64,000 nt of DNA from Takakia lepidozioides (GCA_030704615.1 CM060733.1:16678001-16742000), one strand, 5' to 3'; positions 24,036 to 37,122 are shown, numbered from the stretch's first letter. Notes: generated from the sequence alone by a model not told the origin. Numbers and translations: made by a program.

Positions 24036-24202
24036 AAAGGGAACGGATAGTGCATTGAGTGCCACCCAGATGATTGGGGGGTCAAATCCTGCTACCTTGA
24101 CGGTCCTGGTATGTTCTTTCCCCCTTGGGCTTCCTCTTGTATCCCCCTCTTTTTTAATGCAGAGCAATTCCGAGTCCCCTGTTTCACAAAAAAAAAAAAA
24201 GG
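24036..24202 (+). repeat. Possible SINE-like element with poly-A end
   Basis: A stretch of about 160 bp contains GGGTCAAATCC, close to an RNA polymerase III B box. It ends in a run of 13 A at about 24188-24200. An A box is not convincing and no target duplication was found. Confidence 0.25.
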
Positions 24203-24359
24203 ACGGTTTCGATAACTTCAGCCTGGGCGCGAGGTAAGTATGTGTAAAGTAAATACGTAAACCGGGTTCAGTGGTTGTGAATACAGGTGGTAGGGAATCT
24301 GGGTAAGTACCTGCTTCCCAAAGTCATGACGTGACCGACTGCGGTCAGGTTGTTATGTA

Positions 24360-24780
24360 TACACAGAAATAGAGACTTGTGGCGAGAGAGCATTTGGTTC
24401 CGTGTGTGCAAATTGGTCTTCAGGATTGGTCCCCAGAGAAAGTTGGAGGAAAAAGCTCACCCTTTGGACTTCCAGTCAAAAGTTCGAGCCTTTTTCTCCA
24501 CCTTCTCTTGCGACCAACACCGGGAAGAGGTTCTTCATTGATCGCAGCCTTCTACTTTACTTGTCGGTTGGCGGCATCCCTCTCTCTGTACTTGTCGTAG
24601 AGGCAATTTGTGCGCATGCAAACATCTTGAGCACGCCATGTCATCCCTCTTGTGAAACCCTGACAAGGCTGGCAGGCCCCACAACAAGAGCTTGCCTCTA
24701 CTGCACTCTACCCGAGCCCTCGATCGTATTTGGAATTCCCTACCCGGGCCCTCGCTGCTTCGGCTCTCATCACTCATAAG
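24360..24780 (+). repeat. Dispersed repeat, inverted relative to 25500-25740
   Basis: The core GGTCTTCAGGATTGGTCCCC, the AGAAAGTTGGAGGA stretch after it, and the CACCGGGAAGAGGTTCT part recur on the minus strand at about 25740-25510 and 53640-53400. The first two copies form inverted arms of about 250 bp around a spacer of about 0.9 kb. Frames across it are not conserved. Confidence 0.65.
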
Positions 24781-25011
24781 TTACTTAACTTACAACAGCC
24801 TGTTCTGTAACTTGCTCCTCTTCCTCACGACGATGGAATCTGAGTGTGAGTGGTGGGAAAACTGCATTGAAGTTTTATATTCTATACAGAGATGCCAGTG
24901 TACACTGCACGAGTGTATTGAAGTTACAATATTAAATCACGTCGCCGGCCCACCATCATATGTTAAAGTGGGGCCCCTGACATTGAACCAACTTGACTCG
25001 TGTGTAGTAAT

Positions 25012-25828
25012 TTCAATTGATGACTTATAAGACTACAAAAGTGTGAGAATCGTCTGGCAAACTAAGGAGTCGGTAGTCTGTACTAGTCACTGTGGCAGGT
25101 GTTGCGTACATACATCTGCTCAAACGCCTTTAGATCCGCCTCTAACTGTGGCACCCTTCATCACAAACTTTCCAAACGATTGTAATAAGATAGGTTTCAG
25201 ACTGGCGACCGGACAAACTGTTTGTCCCCAACTAGCGTTTTCACTACCGTATGTAGCGCTGACAAGATGCAGACGCCTTGTGGACAGAAACAGCGTTAAG
25301 TTATCAGACTAGGTAGCGCTGACAACATGTAGATACTAGATACGTAGCGGACAGGAATAGTCTGCCGCCCACTGCTTGGACGTTACCTACGTCCACAGAT
25401 GGGCCTGAATGATGTGCATACAGGTGAGATTGAAGCTATGTACTGGAACCCTCCTATCATTGTCATACCATGCTTGAGGGAATTCCTTAAAAAAGTTGGC
25501 GAAACGGCCTTGAGAAAGAGGGCCGAGCGAGAGAGATGCCGCCACCCGGAGTGAGCTTGAATGAGAGAACCTCTTCCCGGTGTGGGTCGCAAGAGAAGTT
25601 GGAGAAGGAAGCTCGACCCTTTGACTGCAAGTCCAAAGGTGGAGCTTGCTCCTCCAACTTTCTCTGGGGACCCATCCTGAAGACCGACACCTACATGGTT
25701 GCACGCACAGGGAAGCAAATGCTCTCCCGCGAGAAGTCTCGAAGGCAGAGGAAAATGACGGGAACGTCTTCCGCTTACCCGGACCGGCTCGCGGAGCCAA
25801 CGAATGAACACCGTCCACATGGCGGCCG
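25012..25828. repeat. Duplicated segment, copy 1 (partner 52896-53735)
   Basis: About 815 bp run parallel to 52896-53735 in the same orientation. They start in TTTCAATTGATG and continue through the CAGGTGTTGCGTACATACAT and GTAGCGCTGACAA blocks to the GCGGAGCCAACGAATGAAC end. Small indels separate the copies. The segment ends about 80 bp from where the PPR reading frame breaks, so it probably truncated that gene. Confidence 0.85.
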
Positions 25829-25907
25829 GGCAGGATGAGGGCCCAAGTGTCGTGGACGTACGGGATACCGTACTCGGAAAGTTCTGTCTTTTGATGACGA
25901 ATGACGA

Positions 25908-28312
25908 ATGACCTCCACACCCGAGCATCTAGTTCAACTGGCATTCTGTGAATGAAGTCCCGTGCCTCAGTGAATTGTCCTGCACGGCCGAGAACGTCCA
26001 CAATACAACCAAAATGCTCCACTGTAGGAGTGAGGCCATGATCTCCACTCATGGAATCCAAGTAGTGACAGCCTTCTTCCACTAAGCGCACATGGCTACA
26101 TACAGAGAGAAGAGAGATAAATGTGATAGTATCCGGCTTCAAGCCTTCATGTTGCATTTGTTCAAGTAATACAAGGCCTCCCTACCAAACCCATGGTGAG
26201 CATATCCTGCAATCATGGCATTCCATGAGAGCACATCTCGATTAGTCATATTGTCAAACACTTTGACGTGCATCCTTTGTGCTCCCACATTTGGCATACA
26301 TGTCAACTAGGCTGTTATCTAGAATGATATCTGGCATAATTCCAGTTTTGCTGATCTCACCATGGACCCACCTGGCCTTCTCCAGGGCTCCTAGGCTGGC
26401 ACATGCATGAAGAACACAAGTGAATGTGACCCTGTTGGGAATCACCTCTTCCTCTTGCATTTTCTCATAGATCTCCAAAGCCTCTCTGGCACAATCGTGC
26501 TTAGCATAGCCAGTGATCATGGCGTTCCATGAGCACACATCTCAGGATGATACCTGGTGCCACTCCAGATTTAATGACGTCAGCATGGACCTCTTTGCCC
26601 TTTTCCAGGTCTTCTAAGCTGATAGAAGCACGAAGAACACAAGTGAACGAAACCTTGTCAGGTGACACCCCTTCCTGCTGCATTTTCTCATAGACCTCCA
26701 AAGCTTCCCGGCCACACTTGTGGTGAGCATGTCCTGCAATCATGGTCGTCCATGAGACGAAATCTTTTTGAGCTTTGTTGTCGAACACTTCACGGGAAGC
26801 CTTTATGCTCCCGCATTTGGCATACATATCAAGAAGGGTATTTCCCAGAATGATATCTACCACAATTCCAGACATTTGATGTCAGCATGGACCTGCTTGC
26901 ATTTTTCCAGGGTTCCAAGGCTGCTACACGCTTTGAGGATACAAGTGAATGTGACTCTATCGGACAGCACTCCATCCTGTTGCATTCGGTCATAAATATT
27001 GAAAGCCTCCACACCACGCTGGTGCTGAGCATATCCTGCTATCAGAGCACTCCATGAGACCACATCTCGTTTTTCCATATTGTCAAACACTTGAAGCGCC
27101 TCCTTCATGCTCCCACATTTTACGTACATGTCAACAAGGGAATTCTAGATGACACCATTCCAGCTCTGATGGTATCAGCATGGACCTCTTTGCCCTTTTC
27201 CAGGGCTCCTAGGCTCGAGCATGCATTGATAGCACGAATAAATGCAACCATGTTAGGCGCGATTTCCTCCTGTTGCATTTGCTCATAGATATCTAAAGCC
27301 TCCCTACCAAGCCCGTGATGAGCATATCCTGATATCAATGCACTCCATGAAACCGCATCTCGTTTAGCCATACTCACTTGCTGTGCATCTTTAAGGCTCC
27401 CACCTTTTGCGTACATGTCAACTAGTGAATTCTCCAAGTTAATATATGCTACAGTCCCAGTTTTGATGATGTCAGCATGGACCTGTTTGCCCTTATCTAG
27501 GGCTCCTAGGCTGGCACATGCATTCGGAACGGACATGAATGTGACCCTGTTGGTTGTTACTCCCTCCTGCTGCATTTGCTCATATGTTTTAAGAGCTTCT
27601 CTACCACACCCATGGTGAACGTATCTTGTGATCATTGCACTCCCTGAAACCACATCTTGTTTGGCCATATTGTCGAACACTTGTCGTGCATCCTCCATGA
27701 TCCCGCATTTGGCATACATGTTCACAAGGCTATTCTCCAAATTAATGTATGATGGGATTCCCGCTTTGACGAGATCAGCATGGAGCTTTTGCCCTTTTCC
27801 AGGGCTTGCAGGGAAGCACGTGCTTTGAGAACACAGATGAATGCCACCTTATCCTGGGTCACCCCGTCCTGTTCCAGTTCCTCGTACAGTTTGACAGCCT
27901 CCTCGCCGTGCCCATGCTTGGCATAGCCTGCCATCATCATAGTCCACGTAAACAAATCTCGGTCAGGCATTTTGTCAAACACTTGGCGTGCATCCACCAA
28001 GCTACCGCACTTGACATACCTGTTGACAAGGGTATTGAGCAGATATACTTTTGGCTTGCATCCACTTTGGATAATGTGGGCATGCACCTACTTCCCCTGT
28101 GCTAGGTTTTTCATGTTCATACATTCCTGCAAGAGAACGACATATGTATTCCAGTATGCTCGAATGCCTCGTTGGCTCAAAATGTGCAGCACATCTTTCA
28201 GTCGTCCTGCTTTACACAACGTCCTAACATACTGACAAGTGCCAGAGAGGGAACTACCCCTGCCGCCAGTCTCTTGTCCCAGAATCATCTCCGCCTCATT
28301 CAACCCTGCCAT
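25908..28312 (-). pseudogene. PLS-class pentatricopeptide repeat (PPR) protein, broken
   Basis: From 28312 the minus strand encodes a run of roughly nine PPR units. The typical pattern is NSLVDMYAKCG, ARQVFDNM, RDVVSWSAMIAGYAHHG, EALEIYEQMQQEGV, and LGALEKGKQVHADI. It ends in E-motif-like sequence (HGLTPTVEHFGCIVDVLGRAG, PDARVWRS). Such proteins bind organellar RNA in a sequence-specific way and many direct C-to-U editing. The N-terminus (MAGLNEAEMILGQE) has no clear targeting peptide. Lesions are TAG at 28088 in place of Gln (GK*VHAHI), a 1-bp loss near 27795, a loss of three residues (FDN) near 27375, and further breaks near 27130, 26870, 26540 and 26190. After VWRS at about 25908 the frame enters the duplicated repeat. 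It is not functional as it stands. Confidence 0.85.
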
Positions 28313-28879
28313 CCTGCATGACTCAAACTCTAAATCAAACCTTCAACCACAAATGCAAATTGTATTATACACCTAGATGCTTTCAAGAGATATGTATTGA
28401 TGAGGGCCTTTGCCACATAAACACAGTTATAAGACTAGTGAGTCATGGTCATTGAGAATAATCTGTACAATCACATCTACTCTGTTGAATCATGGCAGCT
28501 GGCTCTGCTTCCACCAGGGACGATTCGACCAACTCCCAAGGAACTCCTTTGTCCAATTATGTCTAAAGTCTGGCAATCTTGGACTTCTCTGTGATAACCA
28601 CCAGTGGGCAGCTCAGCAGCCATAGCTTCAACCACAGCCTTGCATAGACCAGGCTACAACCACCAAACACGAGTATCACTTCAGAATATATTCCACGTCA
28701 TTTAAATAGAAGGCTAAGAAATGACAGATAGATTTTAATGGCTCTCATTTTTTAATAGTAGGGTCATGAATGCACGGGCGGGCCCCGCTAGTACGACCCT
28801 TGGGGTGAGCTCATAAGCCCACCGGCCATTAACCGGGTCGGCGAGATTCTGAAATTTTTCGAAGTCCTTGTTCATCTAC
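28313..28879. other. No gene recognised (5' flank of PPR)
   Basis: Sequence upstream of the PPR start. Short frames only, with no motif, and AT-rich toward 28750. Confidence 0.3.
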
Positions 28880-29060
28880 CGTGGCGGACCTTCTAGCAGA
28901 CTGGGCAGACCCTCCAACAGACCGACTCCAACCTTCTAGCGGATAGGTAGGCAGACCCTCCAGCAGACCGACGAGCGGACCGGCACCTCTCCAGCAGACT
29001 GGGCAGACCCCCCTCCAGTAGACCGAGCAGACCCCCCTCCAGCAGACCGGCAGACCCTTC
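28880..29060. repeat. Degenerate AGCAGACC tract E
   Basis: CCTCCAGCAGACCG-type units, some 14-24 bp apart, recur about ten times. A weaker outlier (GCAGACCCAGCAGTAGACTGG) lies at 29267-29288. They use the same core as tracts A-D. Confidence 0.7.
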
Positions 29061-32000
29061 GACAAAATATATATTTATTAACACACATTACTACCACGCG
29101 AGATTTGAACATCAAACCTCATGTTTAACATTAATTATTCTTAACCACCACACTACCCACCGCTTTCTATATATTTGTGCAATAACTAATGCTTTATGTG
29201 TATGCTACTGGGGCCCCAACAAATTAGCTCATGTGTTTTGTGGGCCCCAGTAGACCAGCTTGCCGGGCAGACCCAGCAGTAGACTGGCAGGGATTGGCGG
29301 GGTCCGGGTAGGGGCGCTCCCACTCTCGGCGACCCCTCTGCCACACGCGGGCCCCGCCGCAGCCACACGCGCGGGCATTCATGACCCTATTATTGTTAAA
29401 TGACAAGCGATTTTAATTGCATTGATCAAAGCAACTAAAACCATGGTGCAGGCTGCTAAAATACGTATATAACCAGCTTTGCACACAAAAGTAGGTCCTT
29501 CCTGATTGGTTAACCAGCCTCACCTTGCCAGACCTGTTGTCCCACCACCGCAAAGGTTCTGACATGAACCCCTGGCAAAGATATTTTGTGCATTTGCTTG
29601 GCCTGCATCCAAAAACATGGATCTTTAGCCACAATGTTACTGCGGGACTTCCACGAGACTCTCTCTCTCTTTCCTTCTGAAATTGGAGTCTTCTTACATC
29701 TCTGTTGCATCTGGGTTACAGCCATGGCGCTGGAAATTTCTAGCATGATGTCTATACCAGCACTTACATGAACACTGAAATTGCATGAGCCCTGTGATAA
29801 TCAGCAAGCGAAGCACAAAATCTGTCAGTTTGCCTTGTTTAAACAGGGTGTCTCACAGGGACTCCCAAATAAGCCATGGATTGGGCAACCAAAATTTGAC
29901 TAGCTCCTACGCACACAATTTTCAGCCCAAAAAACCATTGCAGAGAATTGTATGCCTATACCATTGTTTGGCTCCGGTGGAGGCATCACAAACATAACGA
30001 TAAATGGTCTCGAGCTAGGCGATGTCACAGTGGATACCCATGTTAGCTCCCCACCCTGGTTCCTTACTCTGCTCCATGATGTGACGCCTCCTGTCCGTTC
30101 ACAGCGAGGGGAAGACAGACCCCTGGGTATAGCCTCTACCTGCGCGCTCAGAAGAGCACCGGTGCATGCTGCCATTCTTGTGCTTATGAGTGCGGGTAAC
30201 CCAAATTCTACCTCCTACCCACCTGCAGAAAAGAAAAAGTTATTGTGAATGCTGCGACTAGGAAGGTCGCAAAGATGTCTTGGCACGGGGTCAATGACCA
30301 CAAGGCTACGGCAAACCACGTCTTATGAGTACATTCTTTGCACAGTATACCTGCCAGATTGAAGATCTGTAAGTTCATGGCCTCCCTTCACCAAGGAGAT
30401 AGATGGAAATGCAAATGCATACAGAGACTAAGGGTGGCAATCTGAACACATCTTCCAAGGTGTGCCAGTGGCCCTTCCCCTGTTTAGTTCCCGGTTCATA
30501 TGTTTTTCCAAAGTAAATGGCACTTAACACTCTTAAGACTCTTGCCAACTCAAGGTTTCTGGAAGAAAAGAAACTTTGAACCCTCTCCATTGCCCTACTT
30601 CACAAGCAGAGTGAACAACAGGTTGGGGAAGGCTGATACAGGTGCGGGAAGGCTGATAGTTGTCAGCCAATGTATTTTACAATGACAACGGTACAAAATA
30701 CAAACAAGAAATGAACCAGCATTTGAACTCGATACTTCCGAGCCAACGCGATGACCTCACCTGCTCTGGCAACACCCTCTGTCACAAGAAGTGGATGACC
30801 TGTTATGTAAGAATGAGGATCAGCTTTGGTTTGAGCGCATAGAAAGGGCTATTGCGGGTGACTTTGCTGCGTCAACCAGTCATCACGGAGCCCTGTTCAC
30901 AAGACCTTTACTTGAGCCTGGTGCGGTGGTGTCTAGAGCCAGACAACTTGTAAGGAAAGAATTTGACTTACATAACGTTTGCCGTCCAGAGCGATTAAGT
31001 CGCGCTTCCTGTATCATCGAGAATTGACCTGACTAAAAGTGGGTTTGTATTTGCTTCTCTCTGGTGTTCGAAGTGCAGAGCTTCATCATGGCCTTGGTCT
31101 AGTGGGGCGAAGTTGGTTGTCGTTGATGTTACAAGGCACGGGGGCTCTGATCTTGAGGGCGTTGCGATTTCAGCTCCGACCTTGCGCCTTGGCACCTACT
31201 TATTCACAGTTGGTTGATGGTTTGAGAGGTGGGGCCTTAGTGGTGCAGTCATCTGATCTAGTAGTCTTGGGTGTGGGCCCGGGGGAATCACTCCCTATCA
31301 CTTGTATAGGGCACGTGAGATAAATGGGTATTTTGTAGGGGGGTATTACTTTTACTTTGGGTATTTTTTAGTATCCTATAATTACATAATTTTGTAATAT
31401 GGTGAATTTTTGGCATGCTATTTTAATTATAAATTTTGTTTCAAACAAATATTAGACACCCTATATTAATAATACAATAAAAGATTTTTTTTTACAAGAC
31501 AAATGAATTTATTATTTGGTTGAAATAAATTCATTTAAAGCATTCGCATCATCAGCATTCAAAGTATAAACGTTTTATCCTCTATCGAAAATCATAGTGA
31601 CTGTACTAATAATTGAGTCTACATCTACTCACTTGTTGTTGGTATGATCATATTTGAATTTAAATTGTCCTCTAGATTTGGAGTAGTAGTTTAATAACGC
31701 CATAACTGGTGTGGTTGGTCTATTTAGGAGATCAATAGGCTGTCACGATATCCCCCACCTGCTCCCTACCTTCCTTCTCATTTTTTGAATCATACCTAGC
31801 CACCATTTCACCAGTAAGCTACATACAAATATCTATATCCTTCCCCTACGAACATGTATATATTTTTGGAATTTTTCAAGGTATTATCTCAACCCTATAG
31901 TAATTGTTTTTTAAATGAATCATTATTGTAGACCCTATATTAATTTAAATTCCCTGATCACAATACAATGTACCCTTTATTACTTTTAAATATTTTCTAA

Positions 32001-32430
32001 TTTTTATTTTTTCTGAATAAATTGCACCCTTGCACATCGGTTGGAAATTTTTGGAAGTGACTTCCCCGGGGGTGTGGGTACTACCTTTGCATTGCAACGG
32101 GTGGTTCGCCTGAGTGCGTTTGAGAATTTGAGTGACTACTCGGACTCGGCTGTGCTTTCGCGCACGTGGAGAGAGGGTGACACTGTCCGCGTGGGTGTGG
32201 CTTAAGAGAGCTGACGCTGGGAGTGGCTGGCTTTGGGAGTCTACGAACTGCAGTCATACAAGGTGCTAAAGGTCGTGTATTGCTCCATTTGGGTTCCAGA
32301 GGTTAGCTTGCCGAGCGCTCGGCCCCACACTCCATATCCCTGCTACTTAAAGGTTAACTTCCCAATCTACTTTCATTTCTTGCATGCTAGGAAATTCTAG
32401 AACTACTTAGTTATGATCAGGCAAGCAGAG
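29061..32430. other. No gene recognised; AT-rich part 31320-32040
   Basis: Several frames of 60-100 residues lie at 29510-31323 but none shows a domain, a consistent splice chain or family resemblance. From about 31320 to 32040 the sequence is strongly AT-rich with runs of T. Around 32050-32400 composition returns to average just ahead of the gypsy gag frame. This may be a 5' leader of that element, but no LTR matching 37385-37821 is present here. Confidence 0.35.
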
Positions 32431-32648
32431 GCTCATGAATAGTTCAGGGGAGCCGCTGGCTGAAGGTGTAGTGGAGATGAACGAGCGTTCGGACAACCTG
32501 CAGGCAGGTAATTTCGTGACCAATGATGATGAAATTTTGAACAGTGGTACGTTGGGAGCGGTAGTAGAGCCCCCAGTTGGTATTGCGTTGGTAGATGAGG
32601 GTTCTGGAATAGCCAACCCTTTCTGTTTATGTTCGAAGTAATGAAGCC

Positions 32649-35600
32649 ATGGTGGCTGGACGAACTGAGCCCACGGTAAGATCACCGGCTCGGGAATTGA
32701 TCGGTCTGCCCTCTCATCCTGTTCAAGTGCAGGGGGTAGACAGGTCTGATTCGGATGTCTGGGCTACTATGAGCGGTATGCCGGCCCCAGTGACGAGTAT
32801 GATGCATGTGCCTGTGATGAGTCTCCCTAATCCCAATCTCGGGGGAGGGACTAGTTCTTTGAATTCAAGTTTGCATCCGAGTGCTGTCCCTTTGGTGAAT
32901 GTCTCCAGTCTTGCTGCGGGTGGAGGGACAGTAGCACCAGTGCCCTCCACCTCGTCTGCTGGTCATGCACATCATGTGGGGACTCTTCCTGTTCAACAGA
33001 TGGGGAGATTGCCACATATTGCAGCCAGTCAGGCTATAGGTGTGCATGCTAGCAATGTTAGTACTATTCCTGTTCATGCTGGTAGTCTAGGCTCTAGAAT
33101 AGCTCCAATGGTGGGGATGGCATCCACTAGTCCTCCCATGAGTGGTGTGCCACAGCCCCACCTATAATCGGGTCACCCAGCTGCTCAGTCAAATGTGGTG
33201 TCACATACCCTCCCCATGGGCATACGGGCACCACATGCAAATCTGTCATCCTCCAGTATGGGACCAGCCAATAGTGGGTTTAGTCAAGGCAATACATCTG
33301 CTACTAGTCATCTGCATACTGCTAGTAGCACTTCTGTTCCTACTCAGGCAACTGTTCCCTGCTGTCCTGCTTATGTATCTGTTCTTCCTGGACACATAAA
33401 CCATAGCTTGCCCTATCATCTGATCCCTCAGCTAACCACTCAACCCTATCCTGAGTTTAACATGGAAGAAGACTTTGATAGGTACCTTCAAATATTTGAA
33501 GTTATTGCTAGCATAAATGGAGTGCCTGAGAACTTCAAAATTGCCATCTTTAGGATGAGCATGAAGGGGTCAGCTCGTGACTTGCTGCATGCAGCAGTCA
33601 TGGATGATCCCAGCCTCAATTGGGCAACCCTTATGGCTAAGACCTTGTTCAAGCCTCCTGAAAGGCTCTTAAGCATTTCCTGGTGGCCACAGGTGTTATA
33701 GATAGGGGATATAGGCAAGAAGTCAAGATTCTAATTGCTAATCCAGAGCGCTTCCCTGTGACTATTAAGAAAGGGCATGTCCTGGCTCGCATCACTTGCT
33801 TTACCCATTGCTAAAATACAAGAGGTGCAAGCTGGCTTTGGACTTGAGGCCATTGGCATACATTAACATGGCCCCTTGGATGGTGTTGCTGCTTTTGCTG
33901 CAATTGCTGCAATTGCTGCAATTGCACCACCACCTGTCCCTGATCTCAGTCCTGAAGGTAAGAACGCCCTCACCAAAGTACTATCTGAAATCAAGTTGGG
34001 TACCACCTTCTCCTCAGGCCAAAAGAAAAGAGTAGAGATGCTTATTGCAAAAAATCTAAATGTCTTCAACTTGGGATCCACTGATCTAGGACGCACTCCC
34101 ATCCTTCAACATGACATTGTTACTGAAGGACCTCCTAACAATTTGCTTACCGAGAGAGTGTTAAGGAGCGTGCTATAGTCCAAGAGGAAGTCCAGATAAT
34201 GTTAGATGCTGATGTGATTAAGCCATCAGTTTCTCCTTGGGCTAATCCAGATGTCTTGGTTGGAAGAAAGATGGCACCACCCGCTTTTGTGTTGACTTCA
34301 GGAAACTGAATGACATCACCAAGAAGGATGCCTACCCACTACCTAGGATCAATGAGACCTTGGATCAATTGCACGGTGCTACAATTTTCTCCTCTCTTGA
34401 TCTTGCATCTAGGTTTTGGCAAGTTCCTCTCACTGAAACAGCCAAGGAAAAGACCTCATTTATGTGTCGCATGGGCAAATACCAATATAAGACCATGCCC
34501 TTTGGTTTGTGCAATGCCACCTCCACCTTCCAATGCCTCATGGACATTGTCTTGGGTAATCTTCGCTGGGAATGTGCCTTAAATTATGTAGATGATATCA
34601 ATGTGCACTCAGTCAGTTTTGATGCCCACTTGACTGACCTGCAGTGTGTTTTCAGCAAATTGCGCACTGCAAGGCTCAAAGTGAAGCCAAAGAAGTGTGA
34701 GCTATTCATGCCTGAGCTACACTTTCTGGGTCATATCCTCTCCAAGGATGTTTTGCTTCCTGATCCTGCCAAGCTTGAGTTTGTTTGGGGCTTTCTTATT
34801 CCCAGGGGTAAACATTGTATCAAATCCTTCCTTGGTCTGGCTTCCTATTATAGGCGCCTCATAAAAAACTTTGCCAAACTTGCTCACCCTCTCACCAAGG
34901 TATTATACAAAGATGTCATGTTTGAATGGACGTCCTCCCAACAAGCTGCTTTTGATACCCTTCACAAGGCTTTGTGTTTAGCTCCCATCCTGATGTTTCC
35001 CAACTTTGAATTACCTTTCTTGCTTCAGACTGATACATCAGATGTTGCCCTTTCTGCAATCTTATGTCAAGTTGTAGAAGGCAAGGAGCATGTGATAGCT
35101 TATGTATCTCGCCGTCTTGATCGTCATGAAAGGAACTATTCTATATCTGATAAGGATGGTCTGGCCCTAGTATTTGGTGTGAAGCACTTCAAGCAATATT
35201 TACATGGCAGTCGGTTTGTGGTAGAGATGATCAGTCTCCCACTTAAGGCTCTTGTTAAGCCAAGGGAACTTCATGGCAGACTTGCTAGATGGGCTACGTA
35301 CCTGCAGGAAATTGACATGGTATATAGTCTACAAGAAGGGCAAGGAAAACACAAATGTTGATGCGCTTACACGGGTTGATCCTCCTGTCAGCAGGCCTAT
35401 GCTCACCTTGGATGACCTTGCTGCTGCTGATACAGCCCCTCTTCCTGATCCTGCCCCTTTTCTCAACCTTCTTTGTGCAGATCAACACCCCTTGGCCTTG
35501 GATTCCAATGGCATATTGGCTGCTCGGGGCTGGTCTAGCCTTCTTCATGATCCTAGTTGATTTATTCGTCTGTTAGTATGTGTGGTGGATTTATCGCTTA

Positions 35601-37122
35601 GAGGGAATTCGGATGGTTTGGTGGAAGTTCCTTGTTGTGTTTCAGCTCTTCTCCTTCCGAGGCCCCCGAGTTTGTTGTGACTCAGCTGCTGCACTCCGGT
35701 GTGACTATTGGCTTGAGCCTCAAGGCCTGATTTGGCTGTCCATGAGTAGTAACAAATGAGGTGAAGATATCCCTGGCTGGAGATAATAGGTGCAGGCACT
35801 CCAGACCACCTTCTCTAAAGCACATTGTTTACCTCTTATGTGCAGTGCAGTCATGGATGATCAGCTACATGTTGCGCTACTTCAGTGATGCCAATCAGGG
35901 CGTTTGCCAGCTGGCCTTTCCAAGTCCTTGAGGAAAACAAATTCTCTATCATGTGTCTACTCACCGTTTCATGGGTGATAAGCTTTTCAAGGAGCTCACT
36001 AGAGGGGGAGTGCCACGCTACTTGGAGGTGCCACCACAGAGCCAGCTGAATGCTTTATTGGAGCGTTTCCATTGTTCCTTTTATGCAGGTCACCTTGGTA
36101 TCAAGATAACCGTGGCCCGCATCCAAGAGGTTTACTATTGGTTGGGCATTCACCGGGACGTCACGGAGTTCATCTCTAAGTGTGAAGGTTGTCATGCTAA
36201 CATTGCTCTCCCTAGGGCCCGGATCTTGTATGAGTTGTAGCCTTTGCCTATCACCCATGCTTTTGCTCGTGTTGGCATTGACTTAGTAGGACCCCTCGCA
36301 CTCACATCAAAGGGTCAAAGCTACCTTTGTGTTGCTACCGACTACTTGACTAAGTGGGTAGAAGTCCGGCCTTTGCGTTCCAAGGCTAGTGATGTTGTAC
36401 TAGCTCAGTTCTTCTTTAATGAGATCCTTATGCGTGGGTGTCCTCGGGAGATACTAACGGATCAGGGCAAGGAGTTTTGTAACCAGCTCCTCACGGTGGT
36501 TTGCTTCAATTTCGGTGTTAAGCATTCCACCACAGCCCCATACCATCCCCAGACCAATGGCCTTACGGAACGCTTGAACCAAACTCTTTGCCGAATGTTG
36601 GAGAAGAATGGCGCACTTACCAGGGAGTGGGACACCTTTCTTCCCCCTATTCTCTTTGCTTATCGCACCGCCGTGCATGCTAGCACCAAAAAGATTCCTT
36701 TTGAGTTGTTGTATGGTCGTAAGTGTGTTTCTCCTTTGCATTCTACCCCTCTTATCTCTACTGTTGCTGATCCGGTTGATCTTGATACCTTTGTTGAGGA
36801 TCTTCATGCTCGGCATGCGGTGTCTATCCATGATGCCAAAACGAACATTGGTAAGGCTCAGCTAACCCAGGCCCGTAATTTTAACAAGCGTGTCAAGTAT
36901 TCTAACTTGTTTCAGGTGGGACAAACCGTATGCGTTCAATTACAGCATGGCAAGCGTGCATGCAAATCTAAGCTCAAGATCGACGGTCCATACTTCATCT
37001 CTCAGATTTTATGTGGGCGACATGTTGTCCTTCTTCGACAAGGTTCCAATACTGAAGTGCGGGATGAACATGTTTCCTTGACAGACTTGGTGCATTCCGA
37101 GCTAGTTTTTGATCTTACATAG
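32649..37122 (+). pseudogene. Ty3/gypsy retrotransposon gag-pol, second family
   Basis: Gag in frame 3 from 32649 to 33701 has a Ser/Pro/Gly-rich N-terminus, then a core (MEEDFDRYLQIFEVIASING). It is interrupted by TAA at 33165-33167 where Gln fits. Then come a dUTPase-like stretch (33675-33862), a linker, and RT from about 34290 ([23 protein letters not shown]) with active site YVDDINVHS at about 34588. RNase H follows ([13 protein letters not shown], 35020) with a frameshift near 35330, then [12 protein letters not shown]. The integrase finger has HLGI...H and CEGCHAN (36090-36200). The core has GIDLVGPL, TDQGKEFC and HPQTNGLTERLNQ, ending at 37122. TAG at 36238-36240 replaces the Gln of the LQPLP linker. 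The gag CCHC knuckle and most of the protease are missing between 33650 and 33900. It is an inactive copy. Confidence 0.9.
33675..33862 (+). other. dUTPase-like domain fragment inside gypsy element
   Basis: Between gag and RT, the frame starting at CAT 33675 reads VATGVIDRGYRQEVKILIAN, then FPVTIKKGHVLARI. After a frame change it reads QEVQAGFGLEAIG. These correspond in order to dUTPase motif 3 (GVIDxDYRGE, with RGYRQE here), the ...IKxGxxxAxI motif 4 strand, and a weakened Gly-rich motif 5 (GFGSTG normally). dUTPase hydrolyses dUTP to dUMP, and copies are known in some retroviruses and retrotransposons. The usual Asp of DYRG is Gly here and the frame breaks near 33800, so it is not active as it stands. 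The N-terminal half of the fold is absent. Confidence 0.55.

Noticed and set aside
24036-24202. Functional tRNA gene near the poly-A run
   Set aside because: A B-box-like GGGTCAAATCC exists, but there is no A box at the right distance and no cloverleaf. Kept only as a weak SINE-like entry.
29510-31323. Possible host exons on either strand (29510-29746 -, 29952-30248 +, 31039-31323 +)
   Set aside because: There is no domain, no chain of phase-matched splice sites, and both strands give equally plausible frames.
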